Assembly (NCBI GenBank): GCA_030040515.1
Contig: JASHTO010000713.1
Span: 1-6,003, forward strand
DNA: 6,003 bases
DNA from: Terriglobia bacterium
GTDB taxonomy: Bacteria > Acidobacteriota > Terriglobia > UBA7540
Reading direction: 5' to 3'
In this document: positions 1-4,638 of the stretch, in pieces
How the letters are laid out: the number at the start of each line of letters is the position of its first letter
How positions within the stretch are numbered: the stretch's first letter is position 1
Made by a program: the position numbers and the translations under genes
The notes under the pieces: generated by a model
Told to the model about the DNA's origin: nothing
The model's input: only the letters and a program-made list of their open reading frames with translations
Databases searched by the model: none

Positions 1-134
1 GCCTGTCCTGGGGACAAGGCTCTCATCGGGCGCCCTATCGGCTTTGCCGCAAACCTCTCATTGGTATCGCGCTGTTGGTTGTTCCTCCCCGTGTCGGGAG
101 TTGGCGTGCTCGGAATGCTCGTTGAGTTTCCCAT
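1..134 (-). CDS. Possible N-terminal part of a divergent gene, running off the left edge
   Basis: On the - strand an ATG at 134 opens a frame with no stop to the window edge (44 full codons). The peptide begins MGNSTSIPSTPTPDTG and stays polar, with many Ser, Thr, Pro, Asn and Gln, like a disordered N-terminus; no domain is recognisable. AGGA lies 7 nt upstream of the ATG, and the surrounding pattern (GTAGGATT, then CGCC, then ATG) resembles the start regions of the two + strand genes at 204 and 581, which is the main reason to list it. It would be divergent from the gene at 204 with a 69-bp shared upstream region. A competing + strand frame covers 1-186, so this call is tentative. No function is proposed. 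Confidence 0.33.
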   Translation of the reverse strand, partial: MGNSTSIPSTPTPDTGRNNQQRDTNERFAAKPIGRPMRALSPGQ

Positions 135-166
135 GGCGAAATCCTACACCATGAGTCAAGAGGCAA

Positions 167-195
167 TTGAAAATTCCTTCATGTAAGCGTAGGAT
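167..195 (+). promoter_or_regulatory. Sigma70-type promoter directly in front of the zinc-ribbon gene
   Basis: The -35 box is TTGAAA at 167-172, the spacer is exactly 17 bp, and the -10 box is TAGGAT at 190-195. The ATG of the gene follows 8 bp after the -10 box, so transcription would start at or just before the start codon and the mRNA would be leaderless or nearly so. The 13-mer AAGCGTAGGATTC (185-197) around the -10 box recurs identically in front of the gene at 581. The alternative reading is that AGGA (191-194) is a Shine-Dalgarno site 9 nt from the ATG. Confidence 0.5.
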
Positions 196-203
196 TCCGC
201 CCA

Positions 204-497
204 ATGACAGTAGAGCGCAGAATTATCGCTGGGCTGGAGGACATAAAGGCAATCTCTCTGGAGTGCAAGAGTTGCCATTCCCGCGTTACCTTCTCCGCCG
301 ACCGGAAGATTGATGTGCCGCTTTCCTGCGAGCGATGTGGAAAACCTTGGAGAAGCCAGCAGAGCGTGAGCGCCTACAGGACAAATGATTCAGCTATCGT
401 AAATCTTGTCCAGTCTATCGCCACGATCCGAACCCTCATCAGCGAAGACAGCATTGGGTTTTCCATCTTGCTTGAGTTTGAGGAACCTTCACTGTAA
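204..497 (+). CDS. Small zinc-ribbon protein, unrecognised
   Basis: A 97-residue protein of unknown function. Two cysteine pairs, C21-x2-C24 and C42-x2-C45, separated by 17 residues form a typical four-cysteine zinc-ribbon pattern; the second pair is followed by GKPW, as in rubredoxin-like or zinc-ribbon knuckles. The remaining half (about 60-97) has no cysteine and looks like one amphipathic helix followed by a strand ending in LLEFEEP. There is no signal peptide or membrane segment, so it should be cytoplasmic. Small zinc ribbons of this kind often bind nucleic acid or protein partners, but nothing here shows which. It is AT-richer than the genes to the right and is followed 83 bp later by another small gene with the same promoter-proximal motif, so the two are probably co-regulated. 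The ATG at 204 is chosen because of its position relative to TAGGAT. Confidence 0.75.
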   Translation: MTVERRIIAGLEDIKAISLECKSCHSRVTFSADRKIDVPLSCERCGKPWRSQQSVSAYRTNDSAIVNLVQSIATIRTLISEDSIGFSILLEFEEPSL

Positions 498-542
498 TCA
501 CATAGATCGCAGTTCGACCGAAGAAAATAACGCGCATTTTAC

Positions 543-571
543 TTGCCAACACGAATTCGCAAGCGTAGGAT
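543..571 (+). promoter_or_regulatory. Sigma70-type promoter directly in front of the gene at 581
   Basis: TTGCCA at 543-548 (five of six consensus -35 bases), a 17-bp spacer, and TAGGAT at 566-571 as -10. The ATG at 581 follows 9 bp after the -10 box. The box sits in AAGCGTAGGATTC (561-573), identical to 185-197. The same spacing and the same box in front of both genes argue for a promoter giving very short leaders; AGGA read as a ribosome-binding site would be 10 nt from the ATG, which is on the long side. Confidence 0.5.
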
Positions 572-580
572 TCTTCGCCG

Positions 581-940
581 ATGAGCATCCCCGCTGAATG
601 GAGAAGGGATTACGTGAGTGACCTGGAAACCATCATGCTGCGCGGCAAGATCGAGATACGTATCGACGAAGCCGCCGACAGACTCCGAACGTTAATGGCA
701 AAGGCCAAAGACTTATCGTTTACCCTCCGCAGGATTTCCGATAGCCTAAGTGAACCTACCCCCGAGAGAACCGTCAATCACATCCAGACTACCCTAACTC
801 TTTTAAGGTCCGAAGGCATCGATTGGAAGAATATCACGGACACCTATCTTAACTCGTTGTGGCAACAGATTATGCAAGCAGATAGCGACCTTGCCACCGC
901 CAAGAAAGAAAAGTCCGAACTCCTCGGAAAAGTAGAATAG
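581..940 (+). CDS. Small helical protein, unrecognised
   Basis: A 119-residue, charged protein with no cysteine, no signal peptide and no membrane segment. Most of it reads as alpha-helix: a heptad-like stretch around residues 20-58 (with RIDEAADRLRTLMAKAKDL), a Pro-containing break near 58-61, and a C-terminal helical part rich in Lys and Glu (about 90-119, including DSDLATAKKEKSELL) that could form a coiled coil. I do not recognise a family. It follows the zinc-ribbon gene on the same strand and shares its promoter motif, so they are likely expressed together. Base composition is less GC-rich than the flanking aminotransferase remnant that begins 26 bp after its stop, which suggests this gene pair arrived from elsewhere. 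Confidence 0.65.
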   Translation: MSIPAEWRRDYVSDLETIMLRGKIEIRIDEAADRLRTLMAKAKDLSFTLRRISDSLSEPTPERTVNHIQTTLTLLRSEGIDWKNITDTYLNSLWQQIMQADSDLATAKKEKSELLGKVE

Positions 941-966
941 CCATTTCCGCAGCAACCCACACTTAG

Positions 967-1290
967 GACACCACCAAATCCCGCTTAATCACCGGCGGCC
1001 GCCCGGTTTACCTCTACGATCTCTTCCAGAACCGGTCCGCCTTTCCAGGCACCCAATACCCTTTTGTTTCGAAGGACACCGGCAGTGACCGCACTTATCG
1101 CCCGGGCGACTGCCCCGCGGCGGAAGCGGCCTTTGAGCGCTGGATTACCATGGAAATCCACGAGAATTTCAGGGAAATCGACATTGAAGAGATCGCCCTG
1201 GGAATCGGCAAGGTGGCCTATCACTTTGCGGCGCGCCGGAAGCCGACCATATGCCTCAAGGTGATATATACAGAGCGACATAAATTGTAG
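967..1290 (+). pseudogene. Headless C-terminal remnant of a DegT/DnrJ/EryC1/StrS-family aminotransferase
   Basis: The frame is open from just after a stop at 964-966 to TAG at 1288-1290, about 107 codons, with no suitable start codon. The translation resembles the C-terminal end of PLP-dependent sugar/amine aminotransferases: ITGGRPVYLYDLF, then FPGTQYPF, then YRPGDCPAAEAAFERW, then a final helix with DIEEIALGIGKVAYHF. The family is normally about 370-450 residues, so roughly three quarters are missing, including the PLP-lysine and the substrate-binding core; the remnant cannot be an active enzyme. The end is altered too: after the usual AYHF the frame runs on and its stop codon is formed by the first bases of the repeat at 1286. 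The missing N-terminal part is not found upstream in this window; the small genes at 204-940 occupy its place. The - strand frame over the same bases (985-1281) matches nothing and is rejected. Confidence 0.75.
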
Positions 1291-1373
1291 CGGCGCTCTA
1301 CGACCCGTCGCCAGAAGACGGCTTTGGGTCGCAGGGCGAGCGCCGACCGGCGGTCATCGACCGCCGCGCTACA
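1286..1373. repeat. Intergenic TGTAGC...GCTACA repeat, copy 1
   Basis: An 88-bp element that begins TGTAGCGGCGCTCTA and ends CCGCGCTACA, so its ends are inverted (TGTAGC/GCTACA). Inside it, GGCGGTC at 1349-1355 and GACCGCC at 1359-1365 form a perfect 7-bp stem with a 3-nt loop, and GACCC/GGGTC gives a second, looser stem. The first 15 bases are identical to copy 2, and the 7-bp stem arms are identical to those of copy 3. It lies between the converging aminotransferase and permease remnants and supplies the stop codon of the former. No coding potential is evident. Confidence 0.8.
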
Positions 1374-1427
1374 GCCAAATATGCAAACACTTATGTCGTT
1401 CCGTATAGATTTCGGGCGAATAGTGAG

Positions 1428-1445
1428 GCGCGGGTGTTCCCACGC
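1428..1445 (-). terminator. Possible hairpin downstream of the permease remnant
   Basis: Read on the - strand, GCGTGGG, loop AACA, CCCGCGC forms a 7-bp stem in RNA with one U-G wobble, starting 13 bp after the permease stop. The wobble pair exists only in the - strand transcript; the + strand would have a C-A mismatch. There is no T-run after the stem, so classical intrinsic termination is doubtful. Confidence 0.22.
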
Positions 1446-1458
1446 TGAAAGAAGAGGC

Positions 1459-1587
1459 CTATTCATCGCGCAAGGCCACCATGGGGTCGATGCGCGCCGC
1501 TCGGGCCGCGGAGATCACCGCCGCAATCAGCGCCACTGCCGCGAACAGAGCCAGCAGCAAGGGCCGCGCGTCGCGGCAGAAAGTTGA
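1459..1587 (-). pseudogene. Headless C-terminal tail of a FtsX/MacB-type (ADOP-like) permease
   Basis: On the - strand the bases before the TAG at 1459-1461 read as a hydrophobic segment (LLLALFAAVALIAAVISA) followed by ARAARIDPMVALRDE and the stop. This is the hallmark end of MacB/FtsX-type ABC permeases: last membrane helix, then (P)ARRAARIDPMVALR. The frame is open only to 1587, where it meets a stop in the toxin gene's tail, and homology seems to fade at about 1569. Intact ADOP-type permeases have about 800 residues, so less than 40 residues remain and no start exists. The intact relative at 4798-6003 ends with a similar ARRALRIEPKTALRYE on the same strand. The missing part should lie to the right but is replaced by the PIN toxin gene, whose stop (1588-1590) directly abuts the remnant. 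Confidence 0.72.
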
Positions 1588-2031
1588 TCATGAAAAGCGG
1601 CCTTTGCGGGTATATGCCAAATGTGGGGCAGTCAGACTCACAAATTCCCGGGGCGAAACGATTTTCGTTTGCTTCCAGAAATTCGGAAAATGTTTCTGAT
1701 TACCGGTCACGAGATAGTCAGCTCTTGCCGCATCGGCACATTCGAGGAACATGTTGTCGGCAGGATCGGTTGTGACCTGAAGCGTCCCCGTAGGATTGAC
1801 CATGTAGCGATGGCTTTTGATGAGCTGAAGCAGCTTCAGGCGAAGACCTTGGCGAATTCTCAGCTCCGGGCGGGCAAGAACCTCACGGTATTCCTCGAAG
1901 ATGGGGGGAGAGACATACCAGCGTGCGGGCTTCGTAATGGCCAGCAGGAAGACAGTTCGTTGCAGTCCCGCGGGCTTGAGTGCGGCGGAGATCACCACGT
2001 TGGTGTCAATCACCAGCCTGAGGGGTAACAT
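1588..2031 (-). CDS. PIN-family toxin of a type II toxin-antitoxin module
   Basis: A 147-residue PIN-domain protein of the 'putative toxin-antitoxin system toxin component, PIN family' type (COG1569-like), expected to be a Mg-dependent ribonuclease in the cytoplasm. The acidic active-site pattern is complete: D9 in LVIDTNVVISAAL, E47 in PPIFEEYREVL, D92 in TTDPADNMFLECA, and D105 in ARADYLVTGNQKHF, where TGN is also typical. The length fits the family, though the last dozen residues after SPREF look like a run-on tail. The start is taken as ATG at 2031, which overlaps the antitoxin stop as TGATG; a GTG one codon earlier (2034) is also possible. The overlap implies translational coupling with the antitoxin and shared repression. 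The 3' end abuts a permease remnant, which suggests the module was inserted there or that a deletion joined the two. Confidence 0.9.
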   Translation of the reverse strand: MLPLRLVIDTNVVISAALKPAGLQRTVFLLAITKPARWYVSPPIFEEYREVLARPELRIRQGLRLKLLQLIKSHRYMVNPTGTLQVTTDPADNMFLECADAARADYLVTGNQKHFPNFWKQTKIVSPREFVSLTAPHLAYTRKGRFS

Positions 2032-2330
2032 CACCGCTTCGGCTTCTGCGACCTCGCCCTCTTGATGATTCGCTCGATCTGGCGAGCCGTCAACCTGCTC
2101 GTCCCGTTCCTCTCGGACTCCTCGCCAATGGCCTTTAAAACTTCAGGCTCAGGCGCTGCAAGCTTGATGTAATCGCGGATGCTGACCAATACCGCCTTGG
2201 GAGATCCACGCTTTTCGATGATGATCGACCGGCCTTCCTCGCTAAGACGGCTGAGAAGCCTGCCAAAATTCTCTCGGGCGCGCAGAGCGGAAACAACCAT
2301 CGGGGCATTTTTCCCTAAACTTGTGAGCAT
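2031..2330 (-). CDS. Phd/YefM-type antitoxin partner of the PIN toxin
   Basis: A 99-residue protein with the Phd/YefM antitoxin layout. The N-terminal DNA-binding part includes MVVSALRARENFGRLLSRL (11-29), then strand residues SIIIEKRG (35-42) and AVLVSIRDYIKL (46-57). A charged C-terminal tail (about 58-99, ending KRARSQKPKR) should wrap and block the toxin. Its stop overlaps the toxin start, the usual antitoxin-first order. The family commonly represses its own operon, with toxin as co-repressor. The ATG at 2330 is preferred: GGAGAG lies 9 nt before it and a promoter ends about 30 nt upstream. The internal ATG at 2300, which matches where many relatives begin, would give 89 residues. Confidence 0.85.
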   Translation of the reverse strand: MLTSLGKNAPMVVSALRARENFGRLLSRLSEEGRSIIIEKRGSPKAVLVSIRDYIKLAAPEPEVLKAIGEESERNGTSRLTARQIERIIKRARSQKPKR

Positions 2331-2347
2331 CGTCCCGAACTCTCCGT

Positions 2348-2361
2348 TTCAATAATTTGAA
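2348..2361. promoter_or_regulatory. Candidate operator of the toxin-antitoxin operon
   Basis: TTCAA at 2348-2352 and TTGAA at 2357-2361 are a perfect 5-bp inverted repeat around TAAT. It touches the -10 box (2361-2366) and spans the expected transcription start, where a repressor would block RNA polymerase. The -10 box itself lies in AGTGTACAGT, an 8-of-10 palindrome. Assignment to the antitoxin is inferred from position and family behaviour. Confidence 0.4.
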
Positions 2362-2389
2362 GTGTACAGTTCCCTCTGGCTGCCGTCAA
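2361..2389 (-). promoter_or_regulatory. Sigma70-type promoter of the antitoxin-toxin operon
   Basis: On the - strand, TTGACG (2389-2384) is followed by a 17-bp spacer and TACACT (2366-2361). Five of six bases match the -35 and four of six the -10 consensus. The predicted start lies near 2354, leaving a leader of about 24 nt before the ATG at 2330, which contains a weak GGAGAG ribosome-binding site. Confidence 0.55.
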
Positions 2390-2465
2390 GGCAGTTCGCG
2401 CTAAAGTAGTGTCGCAGTTTGAATTTCGAGCGCTGCGGCTGACCACCGCGCGCGTCGCGATTGAC

Positions 2466-2556
2466 TGTAGCGGCGCTCTATGAGCGTCGAATTGCAGGAG
2501 TTGGCCGTCGGACTGACGGACAACTCCTCTGCGACGGTCGATAGACCGCCGCTACA
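2466..2556. repeat. Intergenic TGTAGC...GCTACA repeat, copy 2
   Basis: A 91-bp element beginning TGTAGCGGCGCTCTA (15 bases identical to copy 1) and ending GACCGCCGCTACA. It is close to one long imperfect palindrome: AGGAGTTGGCCGTC and GACGGACAACTCCT form a central stem with one mismatch in 14 pairs around a 5-nt loop, and CGGTC (2535-2539) pairs with GACCG (2544-2548) near the right end. GCAGTTTG at 2414-2421 upstream matches the motif flanking copy 3. It lies between the promoter of the toxin-antitoxin operon and that of the gene at 2704. Confidence 0.8.
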
Positions 2557-2641
2557 ATCGGACGTCGTACTATATTCTCTCCGCCTCAGTAATTCGCGGT
2601 AATTCAATACTCCCTAAAGCGCGCCTGAGTGTGCGAAGGAC

Positions 2642-2670
2642 TTGACTCCGCCTCGCGGGTTGAATATTTT
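2642..2670 (+). promoter_or_regulatory. Sigma70-type promoter of the gene at 2704
   Basis: TTGACT at 2642-2647, a 17-bp spacer, and TATTTT at 2665-2670. The AT-rich stretch from 2660 stands out in GC-rich surroundings. The start would be near 2677, giving a leader of about 27 nt that contains the strong ribosome-binding site. Confidence 0.5.
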
Positions 2671-2689
2671 TGAAATCGATTTCCCCGCA

Positions 2690-2696
2690 GGGAGGA
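2690..2696 (+). promoter_or_regulatory. Strong ribosome-binding site
   Basis: GGGAGGA lies 7 nt before the ATG at 2704 and fixes the start of that gene. It contrasts with the genes at 204 and 581, which have no site of this quality. Confidence 0.8.
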
Positions 2697-2703
2697 CCGA
2701 GGC

Positions 2704-3009
2704 ATGCCCGATCGACGTCAAGGTGAACGGCGCGGAACCGACCGACGCAAAGCTGCACCGAAAATCCGGACCACGCGCGATGAGGTGATCAACGCGGCGA
2801 AGACCTTTCAGTGGAAAGGACAATTAACGGATTGGACAGCCATCGTCGAGGACCAGGAGCTCCCCGCGCGCCCGTTTTTGCTCAAAGTCGCGAAGGCTAT
2901 GGAAAATAATTCCATCACCGGTGAGGAGGCCGCCGTAATCCTTAGCGACCTGGGATTCGAAGTTCGCTACAAGGGCGCCATAGTTCCCTGGGAAGACATG
3001 CCGGCGTAA
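2704..3009 (+). CDS. Unrecognised 101-residue protein with Arg-rich N-terminus
   Basis: A small cytoplasmic protein that I cannot assign to a named family. Residues 3-15 are a basic, repetitive DRRQGERRGTDRR stretch, a low-complexity N-terminus often seen on small bacterial proteins that contact nucleic acid or lipid. The rest looks folded: WKGQLTDWTAIVEDQELPARPFLL is split over 37-60, where the TDW and LPARPFLLK parts look conserved in style, then a helix with ITGEEAAVILSDLGFEV (71-87) and a short RYKG strand ending near PWED. There are no cysteines, signal peptide or membrane helix. It has its own promoter and a strong ribosome-binding site, so it is very likely expressed as a single gene. 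It converges on the HtrA gene with a 59-bp gap in which I see no clear terminator. Confidence 0.82.
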   Translation: MPDRRQGERRGTDRRKAAPKIRTTRDEVINAAKTFQWKGQLTDWTAIVEDQELPARPFLLKVAKAMENNSITGEEAAVILSDLGFEVRYKGAIVPWEDMPA

Positions 3010-3068
3010 GCTCCCGCGCCGCCACCGGCAATCCGTTTCCAAGGACTACGAATCAGGGCGGCTCCCCA

Positions 3069-4496
3069 TCACTCCATTTCAAACGCCAAATACTGCAATT
3101 GCCCGTCGCGCTCAATCTGCAACACCACCGGGTCACCGGGTGTGATCTGCTTGAGGGCCGCTTCCAGCGCATCCAGGGTAATAATCGCGGTGCCGTTCAA
3201 AGCGTGAATGACGTCGCCGGTTTCGAGTCCTGAATCGACGGTTGCTCCAAACGTGGTCCGCGCCGCCACAATGACTCCCGAAGCCACACGCAGGTCGGGG
3301 ACCAAGGCGGAAATTTTCTTGTCGATCTGCACACCCATAAATCCCAATTGCGGAACCAAGTCCTTCACCGGGTCCAGCGAATCCGCCAGGCGATCCATGT
3401 CGTCCTGCTGCTCGACCACGGGAATATTCAGCGTAACTTTTCCCGAGGCGCGCAGGACTTCCAGATGCAGGGGAGCCGGGTCCATACGGTATTCGAACGC
3501 GTAATCAAATTGCGGAACGTTCACCACCGGCTGTCCATCCAGAGTCAGAATCACGTCCTGAACTTTCAATCCTGCCCCGTCTGCGGGACCTCCGGGCGTG
3601 ACGTCGGAAACAATCACGCCATAATCCTGCGGAAGGCCCAAGCCGGCCGCGAGCGTGGGGGTGATGGTCTGCACGCTTGCGCCGATGACCTCGCGATGCA
3701 CATGGCCCTGTTTGCGCAGTTGCTCATAGATGCGCCGCACGACGCTGCTGGGAATGGCGAAGCCCAGGCCCTCGTTTCCTCCGCCTTCGGTCAGGATGAA
3801 AGTGTTGATGCCCACAATTTTTCCGTCAATATCCACCAACGGCCCGCCGCTGTTGCCGGGGTTGATAGGCGCGTCCGTCTGGATGTAGACCATGGCGCGA
3901 TCGGGATCCGCCTGGCGCGCAATGGAGCTCACCACGCCGCTGGTTACGGAGTTGGCCAGGCCCTCCGGACTCCCAAACGCGAAAACCAGTTGGCCCTGAT
4001 GCACATCCTGGTATCTGCCAAAGGGAAGGGAGGGCAAACCACTTCCTTCGATCTTGAGCAAAGCCAGATCCGTATCCGTGTGCACGCCAATGATCCGCGC
4101 ATTCATGGTGGTGGGCCTGGAGCGCAGGGTGGCGTGAGGAGAAATGCTGTTCTCCGAGGAAAAGAGAACGACGCGGACCCGCTGGGCGCCCTGCACCACG
4201 TGTGCGTTGGTGATGATGTATCCCTCGGGATCCACGATGACGCCGGAGCCCAGGGTGCGCTGGCGACCGATCAGCGCCGTATCCGTGTGTCCATGCTGCT
4301 CGACGGCCCCGTACCCGCTGACCAGAACCTGCACCACGGCGGGAGAAACCTGGCGTACCAGAGATTCTGTCGACTTGTCGAGCTGATGAAGCAGATCGTC
4401 GCTGCGGGCAGGTTGCGCGACGAGCGCAAGCGCCAGGGCTCCCAGCATGAACACACTTGTCCGCCTGCACGTGAGCGTCCCCGGTGCCGACAACAT
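3069..4496 (-). CDS. HtrA/DegP-type serine protease with two PDZ domains, secreted
   Basis: A 475-residue S1C (HtrA/DegP/DegQ) protease that would degrade or refold damaged proteins in the periplasm. A Sec signal peptide covers about 1-32: Arg pair, hydrophobic MLGALALALVA, and an ARS cleavage site before DD. The trypsin-like domain (about 45-250) has the full triad: H99 in ITNAHVV, D143 in TDTDLALLKI and S216 in INPGNSGGPL. PDZ1 spans about 270-360 (YGVIVSDVTPGGPADGAGL) and PDZ2 about 385-475 (GVIVAARTTFG, then GLETGDVIHALNG); the length is normal for two-PDZ HtrAs. A GTG at 4523 would add nine residues, but AAGGAGG lies inside that extension, so the ATG at 4496 is the start. No regulator gene adjoins it. 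The permease gene lies upstream on the same strand, 301 bp away and separated by a repeat, so co-transcription is doubtful. I give no symbol because degP, degQ and htrA cannot be told apart here. Confidence 0.95.
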   Translation of the reverse strand: MLSAPGTLTCRRTSVFMLGALALALVAQPARSDDLLHQLDKSTESLVRQVSPAVVQVLVSGYGAVEQHGHTDTALIGRQRTLGSGVIVDPEGYIITNAHVVQGAQRVRVVLFSSENSISPHATLRSRPTTMNARIIGVHTDTDLALLKIEGSGLPSLPFGRYQDVHQGQLVFAFGSPEGLANSVTSGVVSSIARQADPDRAMVYIQTDAPINPGNSGGPLVDIDGKIVGINTFILTEGGGNEGLGFAIPSSVVRRIYEQLRKQGHVHREVIGASVQTITPTLAAGLGLPQDYGVIVSDVTPGGPADGAGLKVQDVILTLDGQPVVNVPQFDYAFEYRMDPAPLHLEVLRASGKVTLNIPVVEQQDDMDRLADSLDPVKDLVPQLGFMGVQIDKKISALVPDLRVASGVIVAARTTFGATVDSGLETGDVIHALNGTAIITLDALEAALKQITPGDPVVLQIERDGQLQYLAFEME

Positions 4497-4500
4497 AATT

Positions 4501-4507
4501 CCTCCTT
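4501..4507 (-). promoter_or_regulatory. Strong ribosome-binding site of the HtrA gene
   Basis: On the - strand AAGGAGG is followed by AATT and the ATG at 4496. It decides the start over the upstream in-frame GTG at 4523. Confidence 0.85.
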
Positions 4508-4564
4508 GCGACCCGTGGCGCACGCGGCGCCCCGCTTGCGGTCAACAAAACGGGCCGTTCAGCG

Positions 4565-4570
4565 AGTATA
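4565..4570 (-). promoter_or_regulatory. Possible -10 box of the HtrA gene
   Basis: TATACT on the - strand matches five of six consensus -10 bases, 68 bp before the ATG. No convincing -35 box lies 16-18 bp upstream: that stretch is an alternating GC-rich purine-pyrimidine run (4571-4586), and the nearest TTGAAG is 24 bp away. An alternative sigma factor or an activator would be needed if this is the promoter. Confidence 0.3.
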
Positions 4571-4638
4571 GCGCGTGCGCGCGCATCCGGTCTGCTTCAA
4601 TTTACGCGTGCTAACCTTCGCGCCCTGGCTTGCTGAGT

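Noticed and set aside
1..186. + strand frame open from the left edge to TAA at 184-186 (61 codons), which could be the end of an upstream gene.
   Set aside because: The other two + strand frames are also open for 120 bases or more here, no family is recognisable, and the frame runs through the promoter of the gene at 204. The - strand start at 134 has a better start context. It cannot be excluded.
985..1281. - strand 98-residue frame.
   Set aside because: It is the antisense of the aminotransferase remnant, whose + strand translation has clear family features; the - strand peptide has none.
1621..2028. + strand 135-residue frame.
   Set aside because: It is antisense to the PIN toxin, which has a complete set of active-site acids.
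2589..2605. GTAATTC repeated at 2589-2595 and 2599-2605, 10 bp apart, upstream of the promoter for the gene at 2704.
   Set aside because: One-turn spacing would suit an activator, but two 7-mers in an AT-rich patch are too little to call a site.
3010..3068. GCCGCC and GGCGGC separated by about 35 nt between the converging genes, considered as a bidirectional terminator.
   Set aside because: The stem is short, the loop long and there is no T-run on either strand.
3826..4548. - strand 240-residue frame in another phase of the HtrA gene.
   Set aside because: It is out of frame with the protease and has Arg/Gly/Ala-rich composition typical of a GC-rich shadow.
3348..4571. + strand 407-residue frame.
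   Set aside because: It is antisense to the HtrA gene, whose triad and PDZ domains are unmistakable. Long antisense frames are common in GC-rich genes.
4571..4586. 16-bp alternating purine-pyrimidine run (GCGCGTGCGCGCGCAT), a possible Z-DNA former upstream of HtrA.
   Set aside because: It is short and expected by chance in GC-rich DNA, with no independent sign of function.
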